From: an uncultured Polycyclovorans sp.
GTDB lineage: Bacteria; Pseudomonadota; Gammaproteobacteria; Nevskiales; Nevskiaceae
DNA length: 64,000 nt
Reading direction: 5' to 3'
Assembly (NCBI GenBank): GCA_936928855.1
Contig: CAKZHZ010000049.1
Coordinates: 6,930 to 70,929 of the forward strand
Positions 1 to 8,521 of the stretch are shown one piece after another; the stretch's first letter is position 1; each line of letters opens with the position of its first letter. Below the pieces are notes generated by a model. That model saw nothing but the letters and a program-made list of their open reading frames with translations. It was not told the origin of the DNA and ran no database searches. Position numbers and translations under genes: made by a program.

Positions 1-246
1 GCGCTGGGCTCGGTGGAGACCGTCGAGGTCTTGGCCGAGTTGCGGCGACGGCGTGATGACCATCAGGCGCGCCTGGTCCGCTATGAAGCAGTCATGGCCG
101 AGCACTATCCCGAACCGGCAGCCCTGAGCCCGCGCCGGCGCGGGCGCTACCTGGGTTTACGGATGGGGATCCTCTTCGAACGCAGCAGTATCGTCTGGTG
201 CGACGAGGCCATCGCCATGGTCGCGGAACTCTGCGAGGCGCCTTAG
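1..246 (+). CDS. PadR-family regulator, C-terminal fragment (5' end outside window)
   Basis: The reading frame is open from the first base, so the start and the DNA-binding wing lie to the left of the window. The visible 81 residues are a helical stretch rich in Arg/Glu followed by a YLGLRMGILFER-type segment and a WCDEAI helix. This layout matches the C-terminal dimerisation domain of PadR-like regulators (Vir_act_alpha_C type). The GTG at 13 is only an internal codon. The family represses phenolic-acid or efflux genes, but no target is visible here. The assignment rests on a short region and could be another helical regulator. Confidence 0.55.
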   Translation, partial: ALGSVETVEVLAELRRRRDDHQARLVRYEAVMAEHYPEPAALSPRRRGRYLGLRMGILFERSSIVWCDEAIAMVAELCEAP

Positions 247-264
247 GCCCTCCGGTTCCCGGGG

Positions 265-1179
265 TTATCGGGGCGGCGCATTGTCGATGACGCCGGGTGT
301 CGTCGCCGATGCCTCCAGCACGCTCGCCAACGCCGGGTTGTCGCTGTCGCGTCGCCAGATCAAGGCCGTCTCGACGGGGCGGATGGCATTGGACAGTCGC
401 CGATAGACCACGCCGGGGCGTTGCAGTGCGGCAATGCTGGCCGGAACCAGGGCGGGCCCGAGTCCGGCCGAAACCAGGCCGACGATGGTCTGCATCTGAA
501 CCGCCTGCTGACCGCTGCGCAGGGTGAAGCCCGCAGCCTCGGCCAAGCCAAGGATGTGATCGAACAGACCGGGTGAGCGCTCGCGGGGAAACAACACGAA
601 GGCTTCGTCCCGCAGTGTCTGCAGCGGGAGGGGACGGTTGGGATGTCGGGCGTGCGGGTGGTCCGCGGGCAGGCAGGCCAGCAGGGCTTCCTGATGCACG
701 ACGCGATGGGCGATGCCCGGCGCGGGCTGTGGACACAGGGCGATCCCCAGATCGATGCGCGCGGCCTGCAGCGCGAGGTGCTGATCGCCGATGGTCTGCT
801 CCTCCAGAATCAGTTCCACCCCCGGCAGCGCCAGCCGCAGCTGTCGCACCAGCCCGGGCAGCACGCTGTAGAGCGCCGTGCTGACAAAGCCGATGCGGAC
901 CGTGCCGGTTTCGCCGCGGGCGGTACGGGCAGCGTTGCGTTCAGCCCGCTGAAGATCCGCCAGCATGCGGCGGGCATCGTGCAGAAACTGCGTGCCTGCG
1001 GCACTGAGCTGCACGCCGCGGCCGACCCGCAGGAACAAGGCGGTCCCCAGGTGGGCCTCCAGTTGCTGGATGGCGCGGCTCAGCGGTGGTTGGGAGATAT
1101 GCAGCTGCCGGGCGGCACGACCGAAGTTCTGGCTTTCGGCCACCGCGATGAAGTAGCGGAGGTGCCGCAGTTCGATCAT
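265..1179 (-). CDS. LysR-family transcriptional regulator
   Basis: 304 aa, usual LTTR length. Residues 1-60 are the winged helix-turn-helix (FGRAARQLHISQPPLSRAIQ, then LFLRVGRGVQLSAAG). Residues 90-295 form the effector-binding domain. It is divergent from the IlvD-type dehydratase gene, and the 105-bp gap contains an ATAC-N7-GTAT site of the kind known for BenM/CatM, so it probably controls the dehydratase and itself. The start at 1179 gives the standard MIELRHLRYFIAVAES opening. The effector is unknown. The BenM/CatM-like reading comes from the operator more than from the protein. Confidence 0.9.
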   Translation of the reverse strand: MIELRHLRYFIAVAESQNFGRAARQLHISQPPLSRAIQQLEAHLGTALFLRVGRGVQLSAAGTQFLHDARRMLADLQRAERNAARTARGETGTVRIGFVSTALYSVLPGLVRQLRLALPGVELILEEQTIGDQHLALQAARIDLGIALCPQPAPGIAHRVVHQEALLACLPADHPHARHPNRPLPLQTLRDEAFVLFPRERSPGLFDHILGLAEAAGFTLRSGQQAVQMQTIVGLVSAGLGPALVPASIAALQRPGVVYRRLSNAIRPVETALIWRRDSDNPALASVLEASATTPGVIDNAPPR

Positions 1180-1184
1180 TGATT

Positions 1185-1238
1185 AATACCGTCAGAGTAT
1201 TGAAGCTGTCCATTAATGATATTGGACGATATCAATAT
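1185..1238. promoter_or_regulatory. Divergent LysR operator region (two inverted repeats)
   Basis: The lysR/ilvD intergenic region holds AATAC-N7-GTATT (1185-1189 and 1197-1201), which contains the ATAC-N7-GTAT form of the LysR T-N11-A motif. A second dyad, ATATTG-N8-CAATAT, lies at 1219-1224 and 1233-1238. The two centres are about 35 bp apart, as expected for a recognition site plus an activation site near the promoter of the target gene. The first lies 6 bp upstream of the lysR start codon, so autorepression is likely. No experimental support. Confidence 0.6.
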
Positions 1239-1284
1239 TCGCGCGGAGACTGCCGGCCTCGCAAGCCCGACACCGGAGTGCCGC

Positions 1285-2961
1285 ATGACCGCCCGCAACC
1301 GTTACAGCGCCCGCATCACCCAGCCGCGATCCCAGGGGGCCTCTCAGGCCATCCTGCATGGCACGGGACTCACCGACGCCCAGATGAACGCACCCCAGGT
1401 GGGCATCACCACGGTCTGGTACGAGGGCAGCACCTGCAACCTCCACACGCTGGACCTCGCAGCGGAGGTGAAGGCGGCGGCCGAGGCGGAAGGGCTGGTG
1501 GCCTATCGCGCCAGCGCCATGGGGGTGAATGACGCCATCTCGATGGGAACCGAGGGGATGCGCTACTCGCTGCCCTCGCGCGATCTCATTGCCGATTCCA
1601 TCGAGACCCTGATGGCGGCGCACTGGTACGACGCCAATGTGTCGATCCCCGCCTGCGACAAGAACCTACCGGGCAGCCTGATGGCGATCGCCCGGCTCGA
1701 TCGCCCGTCGATGGTGGTATTTGCCGGCACCATCGCGCCCGGGTGCCTGGCCGGGGAGGACATCGATGTGATCAGCGCCTTTCAGTCCTATGGCGCGCTG
1801 CTGGCCGGCCGCATCGACGAGGCCGGGCAGCGGCAGGTGATCCGCCACGCCTGCCCGGGGGCCGGCACCTGCGGCGGCATGTACACCGCCAGCACCATGG
1901 CGATGGCCATCGAGGCCATGGGCATGTCGCTGCCCTACAGCGCCTGCACGCCTGCGATGAGCGACGCCAAGCGGGCGGAGTGCCGTGCCGCCGGGCGCCA
2001 CATCGCGCGGCTGCTGGACGCGGACCTGCGACCGCGCCGGATCATGACCCGGCCGGCGCTGCTCAACGCGCTGACCGTGGTGATGGCGATGGGTGGCTCC
2101 ACCAATGCGGTGCTGCATCTGATCGCGCTGGCGCGCACCCTCCAGGTGCCCTTGACGCTGGAGGACGTGCAGCAGATCAGCGAACGGGTGCCGCGGTTGG
2201 CCGACATGAAGCCCAGCGGCCGTTACCTGATGGCGCATTTCCACGCGGTGGGGGGCACGCCGGCCCTGATCCGGCAGTTGCTGCAGGCCGGACTGATGGA
2301 GGGCGACTGCCTGACCATCACCGGTCGCAGCCTGGCCGACAACGTGGCGGACCTGCCCGACTTTGCGCCGGGGCAGCAGGTGGTACGGCCGATCGATGCG
2401 CCCTTGCACCCGGTGGGACACATCCGCGTGCTGCACGGCAACCTGGCCCCCGAGGGCGCGGTGGCGAAGACCGCCTTCGCCCCCACCGCCAGTTTTACGG
2501 GGCCGGCGCGGGTGTTCGACACCGAGTCGGCGGTGCTCGCCGCCCTTGCCGAGAAGCGCATCCATGCCGGTGATGTGGTGGTGATCCGCTATCAGGGCCC
2601 GGTGGGTGGGCCCGGCATGCCGGAGATGCTCAGCGCCTCGTCGGCGTTGATCGGTGCCGGCCTCGGCGAATCGGTGGCGCTGATCACCGACGGGCGCTTC
2701 TCGGGCGGATCGCACGGTCTGCTGGTGGGACACATCACACCGGAGGCGCAGCGCGGAGGACCCTTGGCATGGGTGCAGGACGGCGATCCGATCACCATCG
2801 ATCTGGGCGCGTTGCGGCTGTCGCTGGATCTGCCGGCGGCGACGCTGGCGGCGCGCGAGGCGCAATGGCAGGCACCGCCCGAGAAAGTGTCGAGCGGCTA
2901 TCTGCGGCGCTATGTGCGGACGGTGCGATCCGCCAGTGAGGGGTGCGTCACCGACGTCTAG
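1285..2961 (+). CDS. ilvD: Dihydroxy-acid dehydratase (IlvD/Edd family)
   Basis: 558 aa from the ATG at 1285; an open frame extends to 1216, but MTARNRYSARITQ matches the usual IlvD opening. Dehydrates 2,3-dihydroxy acids to 2-keto acids in branched-chain amino-acid synthesis; relatives act on sugar acids. Three cluster-ligand cysteines are visible: STCNLH (Cys51), PACDKNLPG (Cys124) and GAGTCGGMY (Cys196), the set typical of [2Fe-2S]/[4Fe-4S] IlvD enzymes. It stands alone with a divergent LysR regulator and no other ilv gene, so it may be a regulated second copy or a sugar-acid dehydratase. Family certain, substrate less so. Confidence 0.85.
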   Translation: MTARNRYSARITQPRSQGASQAILHGTGLTDAQMNAPQVGITTVWYEGSTCNLHTLDLAAEVKAAAEAEGLVAYRASAMGVNDAISMGTEGMRYSLPSRDLIADSIETLMAAHWYDANVSIPACDKNLPGSLMAIARLDRPSMVVFAGTIAPGCLAGEDIDVISAFQSYGALLAGRIDEAGQRQVIRHACPGAGTCGGMYTASTMAMAIEAMGMSLPYSACTPAMSDAKRAECRAAGRHIARLLDADLRPRRIMTRPALLNALTVVMAMGGSTNAVLHLIALARTLQVPLTLEDVQQISERVPRLADMKPSGRYLMAHFHAVGGTPALIRQLLQAGLMEGDCLTITGRSLADNVADLPDFAPGQQVVRPIDAPLHPVGHIRVLHGNLAPEGAVAKTAFAPTASFTGPARVFDTESAVLAALAEKRIHAGDVVVIRYQGPVGGPGMPEMLSASSALIGAGLGESVALITDGRFSGGSHGLLVGHITPEAQRGGPLAWVQDGDPITIDLGALRLSLDLPAATLAAREAQWQAPPEKVSSGYLRRYVRTVRSASEGCVTDV

Positions 2962-3092
2962 GTGCGGTGCTTCGCACTGCACGAGCCGCGTGTGAATCGG
3001 AGCCCCTTGTGTGCCACGGACGCGCTGCGCGGTGGCGGTCGGTATAAGCTTGTCGCTCCCAAGTGCCCATCGACCGCGGAGTGCGGTGACGC

Positions 3093-4841
3093 ATGTTCGC
3101 CATCGATCAGTTCATCCTGCTGGCCGCCATCCTGATCCTGCTCGGTATTGCCTCGAGCAAAGCCTCGGCGCGGCTCGGCCTGCCTGTGTTGGTGCTGTTC
3201 CTGCTGGTCGGCATGGTGGCGGGCGAGGACGGCATCGGCGGGATCGCGTTTGACAGCCCCGGCACTGCCCATGCCCTGGGCACACTGGCCCTGGCGATGA
3301 TCCTGCTGGATGGCGGCCTGCAAACGCCGGTGGCGTCGATTCGGACGGTCTGGAAGCCTTCGGCGCTGCTGGCCACAGTGGGGGTACTGATCACTGCCAT
3401 CGTGACCGGCCTCACCGCCGCCTGGATCCTGGGTTTGCCGCCGCTGGAGGGGCTGCTGCTGGGGGCGATCGTCGGCTCCACCGATGCGGCAGCGGTGTTC
3501 TCGCTGCTTCGCAACGCCGGCGTGCACGTGCAGAAGCGCCTGAAATCGATGCTGGAGATCGAGAGCGCCTCGAACGATCCGATGGCCATCTTCCTCACCA
3601 TTGGCCTGCTGGAGGTGATGCTCAACGACATGCCGCTGGGGCTCGGCCTGCTGCAATTGTTCGTGCAGCAGATGGGCGTCGGTGCAGCGGTGGGACTGGG
3701 CGTGGGTGCAGCGGCGGTACGTATCATCAATGGTATCCGGCTGGATGCCTCCGGCCTCTATCCCGTGCTGGTCACTGCCTGTGGACTGCTGTCGTTCGGG
3801 CTGGCGGCCAATCTGGGGGGCAGCGGCTTCCTGGCGATCTTTCTGACCGGTGTGTTCATCGGCAACAGCCGGCTGGTGTTCCAGCGGGGCACGTTCCTGT
3901 TCCACGACGGGCTGGCCTGGCTGAGTCAGATCGTGATGTTCGTCATGCTCGGCCTGCTGGTCGACCCCGATGCCCTGGTGGAGGTGTGGTTCCAGGGCTT
4001 GGTGATTTCGGTGGTACTGGTGCTGGTGGCACGGCCGCTGGCGGTGATTCCGCTACTGACGCCGTTCGGCTACAACGCCCGCGAGATGGCCTTGGTGTCC
4101 TGGGTGGGGTTGCGCGGTTCGGTGCCGATCATCCTCGCCATTTTCCCGCTGCTGTTCGGTCTGCCGGGTGCGGCCCTGATCTTCAATGTGGTGTTCTTCG
4201 TGGTGCTCATCTCGGCGACCATCCAGGGTTCGATGCTGCCGGTGGTGGCGCGTCGTCTGGGTTTGGCCGAAGCGCCACCGCCGACACCGGCCGCCACGCT
4301 GGAGATCACCTCGCTCAACGAGGTGGACGCCGACATCGTCGAGTACACCCTCGGCAAGGACGCACGTGCCACCGGACAACGCCTGTCGCAGATCGCGCTG
4401 CCGGAGAGCGCGGTGGTGGCGATGATTACCCGGGAATCCACCATCATCCCGCCGCGCGGTTCGACCGCCCTGCAGGCCGGGGATCATTTGTTTGTCGTAC
4501 TGAGGCCGCAAACTCGGGCCTTCGTTGACTGCGTGTTCTCGCAGGCCGCCGAGGCGTCGGTGGCGGATCTGCCGGCCGCACCGTTGCGGTTGAAGGGCAC
4601 CACCACGGTGGCGTCGGTTCGGCGGGCCTATGGCATTCGTTTGGAACTGACCGCGAGTCTCACGCTCGACGAAGTGCTGCGACAGGCGGTCACACCGCCG
4701 GTCGGTGTGGGCGCCAGCATCGAACAGGACGGATTCATTCTGCGAGTGGAAGAAATGGTGGGATCGCGCATTGCCACGGTGGCGCTGGAAGCCACAGGCG
4801 TTGCGCACCCGGCCGAGGAACGAGGTGGTGATGGCGGATAG
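3093..4841 (+). CDS. nhaP2: K+/H+ antiporter, NhaP2 (CvrA) type
   Basis: 582 aa. Residues 1-390 are about twelve hydrophobic segments of a CPA1-type exchanger, including the LLDGGLQTP and GSTDAAAVF signatures. Residues about 400-490 resemble a TrkA-C (RCK-C) regulatory domain and the last 80 residues a CorC/HlyC-like domain, the three-part layout of NhaP2. Expected to exchange K+ or Na+ for H+ in the inner membrane. Its stop overlaps the start of the next gene by 11 nt, so the two are probably co-translated. Confidence 0.88.
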   Translation: MFAIDQFILLAAILILLGIASSKASARLGLPVLVLFLLVGMVAGEDGIGGIAFDSPGTAHALGTLALAMILLDGGLQTPVASIRTVWKPSALLATVGVLITAIVTGLTAAWILGLPPLEGLLLGAIVGSTDAAAVFSLLRNAGVHVQKRLKSMLEIESASNDPMAIFLTIGLLEVMLNDMPLGLGLLQLFVQQMGVGAAVGLGVGAAAVRIINGIRLDASGLYPVLVTACGLLSFGLAANLGGSGFLAIFLTGVFIGNSRLVFQRGTFLFHDGLAWLSQIVMFVMLGLLVDPDALVEVWFQGLVISVVLVLVARPLAVIPLLTPFGYNAREMALVSWVGLRGSVPIILAIFPLLFGLPGAALIFNVVFFVVLISATIQGSMLPVVARRLGLAEAPPPTPAATLEITSLNEVDADIVEYTLGKDARATGQRLSQIALPESAVVAMITRESTIIPPRGSTALQAGDHLFVVLRPQTRAFVDCVFSQAAEASVADLPAAPLRLKGTTTVASVRRAYGIRLELTASLTLDEVLRQAVTPPVGVGASIEQDGFILRVEEMVGSRIATVALEATGVAHPAEERGGDGG

Positions 4842-5634
4842 CGGAGCGATACCGGAGCGACTGCTGCCGTTGGCCGGGGGCTGCAACTTTCGGGATCTGG
4901 GCGGATATGTCACGACCGATGGCGCGCGCCTGCGGTGGCGCCAGGTGTTCCGCTCCGGCGTGATGACGCACTTGCAGGCTGCCGACGTTGCGGCGCTGGA
5001 GGCGCTCGGCATCGCCTGCGTGGTCGATCTGCGCCGGGCGGATGAACGTCGGAGCGAGCCGACCCGGTGGCCGGGCACCTCGGTGCAACTGCTCAGTCAC
5101 GACGATCCTGAGGATGCCGGCACGCTGGGCCGCCTGATCGAAGGGCGCACGCTGGATGCCGACGCGGCCCGTACCGCGATGATCGAGCTCTATCGGCTGA
5201 TGCCGCAGTGGCTGGTGCCGCGCCTCAAGCTGATCTTCCATACCCTGGCAGCGTCGCCTGCGCCGCTGCTGTTCAACTGCGCCGCCGGCAAGGACCGGAC
5301 CGGCTTTGCCGCCGCAGTCCTGCTGGAATGCCTCGGTGTCCCGCGCGACACCGTGCTGGCCGATTATCTGCTGACCAATGAGGTGGCACGCCTGGACGCG
5401 TTCCTGATGCAACATCAAGGCGGCCAGCTGGGGGTGGGCAACAGTGCCCATCCGATACTCGCGTTGCCCGCGGAGGTGCGCCTGCCACTGCTGGCGGCCG
5501 ACGCCGACTATCTTGATGCCGCGCTGACGGGGGTGACCGAAGCCTATGGCTCCTCCCAAGCCTTTGTCCGTGACGGACTGGGGTTGGGCGAGGGTGGCCT
5601 CGCTGCTCTGCGGCGGCACCTGCTGGAAAGCTGA
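4831..5634 (+). CDS. Tyrosine-protein phosphatase (Y_phosphatase3 family)
   Basis: 267 aa from the ATG at 4831, which lies inside the end of the antiporter gene; in-frame codons further upstream are shadow. The P-loop NCAAGKDRTG carries the nucleophile Cys150 and Arg in C-x5-R form. The N-terminal GCNFRDLGGY motif and a VVDLRRADER segment are hallmarks of the Y_phosphatase3/LipA-like family. Members hydrolyse phosphotyrosine or phosphoinositides. No signal peptide is seen, so it is likely cytoplasmic. Its substrate and any link to the antiporter are unknown. Confidence 0.85.
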   Translation: MADSGAIPERLLPLAGGCNFRDLGGYVTTDGARLRWRQVFRSGVMTHLQAADVAALEALGIACVVDLRRADERRSEPTRWPGTSVQLLSHDDPEDAGTLGRLIEGRTLDADAARTAMIELYRLMPQWLVPRLKLIFHTLAASPAPLLFNCAAGKDRTGFAAAVLLECLGVPRDTVLADYLLTNEVARLDAFLMQHQGGQLGVGNSAHPILALPAEVRLPLLAADADYLDAALTGVTEAYGSSQAFVRDGLGLGEGGLAALRRHLLES

Positions 5635-5651
5635 CCGTTGTCCCGGTGCGC

Positions 5652-6407
5652 TCAGAAGGCGGTGGGCGCCGATCGACGGCTGCGGAACAGCTGCAGCGCG
5701 TAGCGGCCTGCCGGGTGATCCCGGAAGCGGGCAATGTCGGCACGCGCGCTGGCCGGAGCCTCCTCCGGCGTCGGAAGCCGGATCCCGTATTCCGGTGGCA
5801 GCAGCACCGGCGCTGCCATACAGGCGAAGGCGAGATCGGCCGCGGTGAAGGGGTCTCCGCACAGGTGCGGACGGCCGTCGGCCAGCCGCTGCGCCACACC
5901 ATCAAAGCTACGTTCGATCTCGCCCAGCCCTCGTGTCACCCGTGCAACGGTGACCTGCAGGTGCCGGCGCAATGCCACCCGAAGTACCGGGAACAGCGGG
6001 GTGCCGACCCAGGCATGCCAGCGGGGCGTGCGCTGTGCCGCCGTACGCACCACATCGCGGCCGGGCATGGTTAACCAGTGGAAGTACACCCAGCGTCGGG
6101 ACTCCACGCCCAGGCCTTCGTCGAAATCCTCCTCCAGCGCCGCGACCTCCCGCGCCAGGGGGTGTGGGTACAGCTTTCCGGCATCCGGCAGAGACGCGTC
6201 GAGGTAACGGAGGATGGCGGTGGAGTCGGGCACCACCCGGTCGCCGTCGATCAGCACCGGCAACAAACCGGCCGGGTTGTAGCGCCGGGCTGCCGCGATG
6301 TGCAGCCCCTGCAGGTAGCCCTCCTCCACATACCGTCGCCCCGCGTGCGCCAGCCCCCAGCGGGCCTTCTCGCAGTAGTGGCTCATGGGGATGGTGATCA
6401 GACGCAT
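5652..6407 (-). CDS. Glutathione S-transferase family protein
   Basis: 251 aa. The N-terminal thioredoxin-like domain (residues 1-75) begins MRLITIPMSHYCEKARWGL and contains LLPVLIDGDRVVPDSTAI, the cis-Pro and gamma-glutamyl-binding (DST) elements of GSTs. The rest is an all-alpha C-terminal domain. The SHYCEKAR segment puts Cys near the usual catalytic position, so thiol transfer is possible. It sits 4 bp downstream of the NTF2-like gene on the same strand and is probably the last gene of a three-gene minus-strand unit. Physiological substrate not predictable. Confidence 0.85.
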   Translation of the reverse strand: MRLITIPMSHYCEKARWGLAHAGRRYVEEGYLQGLHIAAARRYNPAGLLPVLIDGDRVVPDSTAILRYLDASLPDAGKLYPHPLAREVAALEEDFDEGLGVESRRWVYFHWLTMPGRDVVRTAAQRTPRWHAWVGTPLFPVLRVALRRHLQVTVARVTRGLGEIERSFDGVAQRLADGRPHLCGDPFTAADLAFACMAAPVLLPPEYGIRLPTPEEAPASARADIARFRDHPAGRYALQLFRSRRSAPTAF

Positions 6408-6411
6408 GAGA

Positions 6412-6813
6412 TCAGGCGCCGGGACTCTTCAAGCGTTGCAACATGGCGCCCATGTACTGGTGAATGAGGTTGACGGCCTTGAGCGGGCGCAGCATCACCT
6501 TGAACTCGACAATGCGCCCGGCCTCGTTCCACTTGATGATGTCGACACCGTTGATCTGGATGCCGTCGATCTCGGTTTCGAACTCCAACATGGCGTCCGA
6601 CGGACCGACGATTTCGCGCACGTAGTGGAACGAAGGCGTGAAGAACACCTGAAAGGCCGCAGCGAGATACATCACCGTGATCGCCTTGCCGCGCTGTGGG
6701 GTGTGGACCACGGGCGAGAGAAAAACGGCATCGTCGTCAATCAACGCATCGAGACCGGCGGCGTCGCGCTCGGAGACGAGGCGGTGCCAATGGGTGAGGG
6801 CGGTGGGATTCAT
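6412..6813 (-). CDS. SnoaL/NTF2-like fold protein
   Basis: 133 aa from an ATG at 6813 that overlaps the stop of the upstream gene in an ATGA, implying translational coupling; the frame extends upstream but only as shadow of that gene. MNPTALTHWHRLVSERDAAG followed by an alternating beta pattern with conserved Trp/Asp matches nuclear-transport-factor-2-like proteins such as SnoaL cyclases and limonene-epoxide-hydrolase relatives. No catalytic assignment is possible. It probably works with the small membrane protein upstream and the GST downstream. Confidence 0.75.
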   Translation of the reverse strand: MNPTALTHWHRLVSERDAAGLDALIDDDAVFLSPVVHTPQRGKAITVMYLAAAFQVFFTPSFHYVREIVGPSDAMLEFETEIDGIQINGVDIIKWNEAGRIVEFKVMLRPLKAVNLIHQYMGAMLQRLKSPGA

Positions 6814-7373
6814 GAGTACATTGCGCCTTGATGGGAACGTGAGGGGTCCCGGTCGTCGCGCCAGAACCGGGGATTGAATCGGCCGGGCTTGTCCCACTGC
6901 TTGGGCCACCAGGCGAGGTAGGCCGCCGCAGCGAAGTCGAACCCGAGGCAGAACATGTCGTATCCCAGCGGAATGCTGCTCGCGGCATGGCCGAAAAAGT
7001 CTGTTCCCAGCAGGCTGTGTGCGACATCCCACAGACCGTGCAGCAGGTAGCCGAAGGCCAGTGCTGTGGCCGAGAACGCGCCGATCACCGCGACCACGGC
7101 AAACACCACGATGCCGGTGAGTTCGGTGGTCCAGGCCTCGGGTGAGGCCTGGAACCAGCCGGCAAAGCCAAGATAGATGGCGGCAATGGCTACCAGCAGC
7201 ACTGCCCAGTAGACGCGCTCATAGCGACCTTGAAATACCCGGCGAGCGATGACCGTGGTGGCGATGGCGGTCACGAGTCCGACAAACAAGAACAGGATGA
7301 TCATCATCATTCCACCCGCGATCTGTGCGCGGGTCGGGTCGTTGACCAGCGTTTGCAGCAGTGCATGGCTCAT
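6810..7373 (-). CDS. Conserved membrane protein of unknown function, about five TM segments
   Basis: 187 aa starting at MSHALLQTLVND. Hydrophobic segments lie near residues 18-42, 52-72, 80-105 and 108-125, with a further weak one near 145-160. The C-terminus is short, polar and Arg-rich. I do not recognise the family. It overlaps the NTF2-like gene by 4 nt. Several charged or aromatic residues (WDVAH, YDMFCLGFDF) sit in or near membrane segments and could bind a ligand or metal. An open frame extends upstream to 7433, but the ATG at 7373 is the first good start. Confidence 0.6.
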   Translation of the reverse strand: MSHALLQTLVNDPTRAQIAGGMMMIILFLFVGLVTAIATTVIARRVFQGRYERVYWAVLLVAIAAIYLGFAGWFQASPEAWTTELTGIVVFAVVAVIGAFSATALAFGYLLHGLWDVAHSLLGTDFFGHAASSIPLGYDMFCLGFDFAAAAYLAWWPKQWDKPGRFNPRFWRDDRDPSRSHQGAMYS

Positions 7374-7482
7374 GCGTGGCGATCCTCCGCTGATGGAATG
7401 GTCATGGGGCCCGGATCTCTGGGGGCTGTCCACAGCCTACCATTGCCACTGGCGGCGGCAGGGGCTCGCCGCCGCGTCACGC

Positions 7483-7959
7483 CTATTCGATGGCGAACTC
7501 GATTGTCTTGCTGAGCAGCGCACCGCACTCCGTGCGCTGCTCCATTTGCGCGACATATGTCCCCGGTGGCACCTGGGCATCCTGGGGATCGCGTTGGTCC
7601 CAGGTGTAGGTGAACGCCCGGGACTCTCCACCCCGGTACGTGGTGGGCACGGTTGCCATGGTGCAGACCCGATTCTCCTCGCTGTGCCAGAACAGCTCTC
7701 CGGACATTTTCCCGACGGAGCCGGTGACCTCCGCGCAGCCGTCGAAAATGGTCAGTGTCTGGGCATTGCCACGGGTATTGGTGACCGTCACAGCCAGCTT
7801 GACCGGCGTCCCTTGCGGGAACGATGTGCGCGCCGTGCCCTGGCTGTCCACCAGGGCCATGTTGGAATCGAAGGCGGCGCAAAGTGTGACGTCCTCGCCG
7901 CAGGCAACGGACAAGGCGCACAACGGGAACAGCATCAAGGCACGTAGGGGCGATTTCAT
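7483..7959 (-). CDS. Putative lipoprotein with BsuPI-like domain
   Basis: 158 aa from the ATG at 7957-7959. The N-terminus is a lipoprotein signal: basic MKSPLR, hydrophobic core, then a lipobox ending LSVAC with the lipidated Cys at residue 20. The mature part is beta-rich; FTYTWDQRD...VPPGTYVA resembles the BsuPI (intracellular proteinase inhibitor) Ig-like domain found in many secreted proteins. Three further Cys may form disulfides. Likely periplasmic and membrane-anchored. Inhibitor activity is not shown. Confidence 0.65.
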   Translation of the reverse strand: MKSPLRALMLFPLCALSVACGEDVTLCAAFDSNMALVDSQGTARTSFPQGTPVKLAVTVTNTRGNAQTLTIFDGCAEVTGSVGKMSGELFWHSEENRVCTMATVPTTYRGGESRAFTYTWDQRDPQDAQVPPGTYVAQMEQRTECGALLSKTIEFAIE

Positions 7960-8133
7960 GGCGGGTCCTTTGGAACGGCTCGGGGTATCGGGGAAGGGCA
8001 TGGCACCCATGTGGTGCCGTTCGCAGCCAACACGAAATCCAGGCTCAATCCGTTCCGCGGGTCGGTCACGAGCGGGTGGCACAATCGACCCTTCATATCC
8101 TGCCGTCGCATGACGGCCTATCGGGGAGCTGCC

Positions 8134-8520
8134 ATGTCATTCGTCGTCAACCACATCAAAGGGATCATGCTGGTCTGCGGTGTGCTGACCTGCAGCATGG
8201 TGCTGGCGCTGGTGGCGCCGGACATGGCGCTGCACAACACCTTTGGTGCTCACTTGGAAGGGCCATTGGCCGAGGTTGTGGTGCGAAGCTGGGGCAGCCT
8301 CATCACGCTGGTGGGCGGCCTGTTGATCTACGCCGCCTTTCACCCGCTGCATCGGCGGCTGGTGGCAGCCGTCGCCGCGCTGGGCAAGCTGATCTTCGTG
8401 CTGCTGCTCCTGAGCATCGGCAGCGCCTATCTGCAAACAGCCATGCTGACCGTGGTGGCCGACAGTGTGATGGTGCTGCTGCTGGTGATGTATCTGGTGG
8501 GAAGCCGCGCTGAATCCTGA
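8134..8520 (+). CDS. Small membrane protein, three to four TM segments, unknown function
   Basis: 128 aa from the ATG at 8134, preceded by GGGGAG about 6 nt upstream; the frame is open back to 8011 without a better start. Hydrophobic stretches at about 10-30, 48-68, 75-95 and 98-118 are separated by short loops with SWGSL and HPLHRR. This resembles small DoxX- or DUF4345-like membrane proteins, but I cannot assign it. It converges on the PhyH gene with only 1 nt between the two stop codons. Confidence 0.6.
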   Translation: MSFVVNHIKGIMLVCGVLTCSMVLALVAPDMALHNTFGAHLEGPLAEVVVRSWGSLITLVGGLLIYAAFHPLHRRLVAAVAALGKLIFVLLLLSIGSAYLQTAMLTVVADSVMVLLLVMYLVGSRAES

Positions 8521-8521
8521 T

